A stretch of 64,000 nt of DNA from contig NZ_JAJOMB010000002.1 in assembly GCF_021129305.1 (NCBI RefSeq), forward strand, positions 558,001 through 622,000, read 5' to 3'. Positions 63,885 through 64,000 of the stretch are shown here, piece after piece. Origin of the DNA: Kineosporia babensis (GTDB lineage Bacteria; Actinomycetota; Actinomycetes; Actinomycetales; Kineosporiaceae). The translations under genes and the position numbers were made by a program. Position 1 is the stretch's first letter; each line of letters opens with the position of its first letter. The notes beneath the pieces were generated by a model. That model saw nothing but the letters and a program-made list of their open reading frames with translations, searched no databases and was not told the DNA's origin.

Positions 63885-64000
63885 CCTAGAGGCGGGGTGC
63901 GGGGGCGCACCCCCAGGGTCGATGAACGGGCGCCGACCTGATCGCGACCACCACGTTTCGCCTGGTACAGCGAGACGTCGGCGCTGGCGTACAACTGGGG
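63881..64000 (-). CDS. C-terminus of a GGDEF-domain protein (probable diguanylate cyclase), cut by the window edge
   Basis: Reading leftward from the window edge, one frame is open for 39 codons to a TGA at 63881-63883. It begins PQLYASADVSLYQAKRGGRD, the standard last helix of a GGDEF domain (xxADxxLYxAKRxGRD). The GGDEF motif itself lies off-window, so activity cannot be judged. Such enzymes make cyclic di-GMP. A short, basic tail follows the domain. Coupled to the SDR gene by a GTGA overlap. Confidence 0.8.
   Translation of the reverse strand, partial: PQLYASADVSLYQAKRGGRDQVGARSSTLGVRPRTPPLG

Noticed and set aside
1-64000. CRISPR arrays, IS elements, rRNA, replication origin
   Set aside because: No regularly spaced repeats, transposase, rRNA-like sequence or DnaA-box cluster was noticed on reading.

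Overview
The window is chromosomal DNA of a very GC-rich, GTG/TTG-start-using actinomycete. The evidence is the gene backbone tig-clpP1-clpP2-clpX ... folC-DUF4233-ndk-(TIGR03960/TIGR03936 radical SAM pair)-rne, a DtxR/IdeR-type iron box, a DUF222/HNH gene, and a YbaB/EbfC plus giant secreted-protein locus. Genus cannot be fixed from sequence alone; a Kineosporiales-like organism is only a guess.

1-9.8 kb: a truncated secreted 5'-nucleotidase (minus), two small genes of unknown function, a secreted S8 protease with three ricin-type lectin domains (minus), a DUF222/HNH endonuclease-like protein with tandem-repeat low-complexity inserts, a small unknown gene and a GNAT acetyltransferase. 9.8-12.9 kb: a seven-helix leucine-rich-repeat membrane protein, an APH-like kinase and a YdcF-type protein. 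12.9-14.15 kb: two adjacent minus-strand genes broken by about eight single-base indels. tRNA-Gly(TCC) and tRNA-Pro(TGG) close this region.

14.7-19.4 kb: the proteostasis block tig, clpP1, clpP2, clpX, with two near-perfect palindromes just upstream of clpP1. 19.5-27.1 kb: three tandem paralogous M6 (immune inhibitor A) metalloproteases, each with its own ribosome site and hairpin terminator. 27.2-29.8 kb: an iron-regulated siderophore-interacting protein and a sigma factor coupled to a membrane-anchored partner.

29.9-43.6 kb: folC and DUF4233, normally neighbours, are separated by a sugar-utilisation cassette. It holds a ROK repressor, a ribose-type ABC importer, a Gfo/Idh oxidoreductase, a Tat-exported TIM-barrel protein, a secreted PQQ-type sugar dehydrogenase with PKD and FIMAH-like domains, and a cytosolic TIM-barrel epimerase. 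Part of the chemistry probably occurs outside the cell and part inside after import.

43.7-54.1 kb: between DUF4233 and ndk lie an NAD(P)-binding protein and a three-gene unit: YbaB/EbfC-like protein, small helical protein, and a 2874-residue protein with a WXG100/CpnT-like N-terminus and only one cysteine. This is the best candidate for a poorly described secreted effector system. 54.2-61.2 kb: ndk, two radical SAM-associated genes and rne/rng with a very long disordered N-terminus. 61.2-64 kb: a thioredoxin-NHL protein, a short-chain dehydrogenase, and the C-terminus of a GGDEF protein cut by the window edge.
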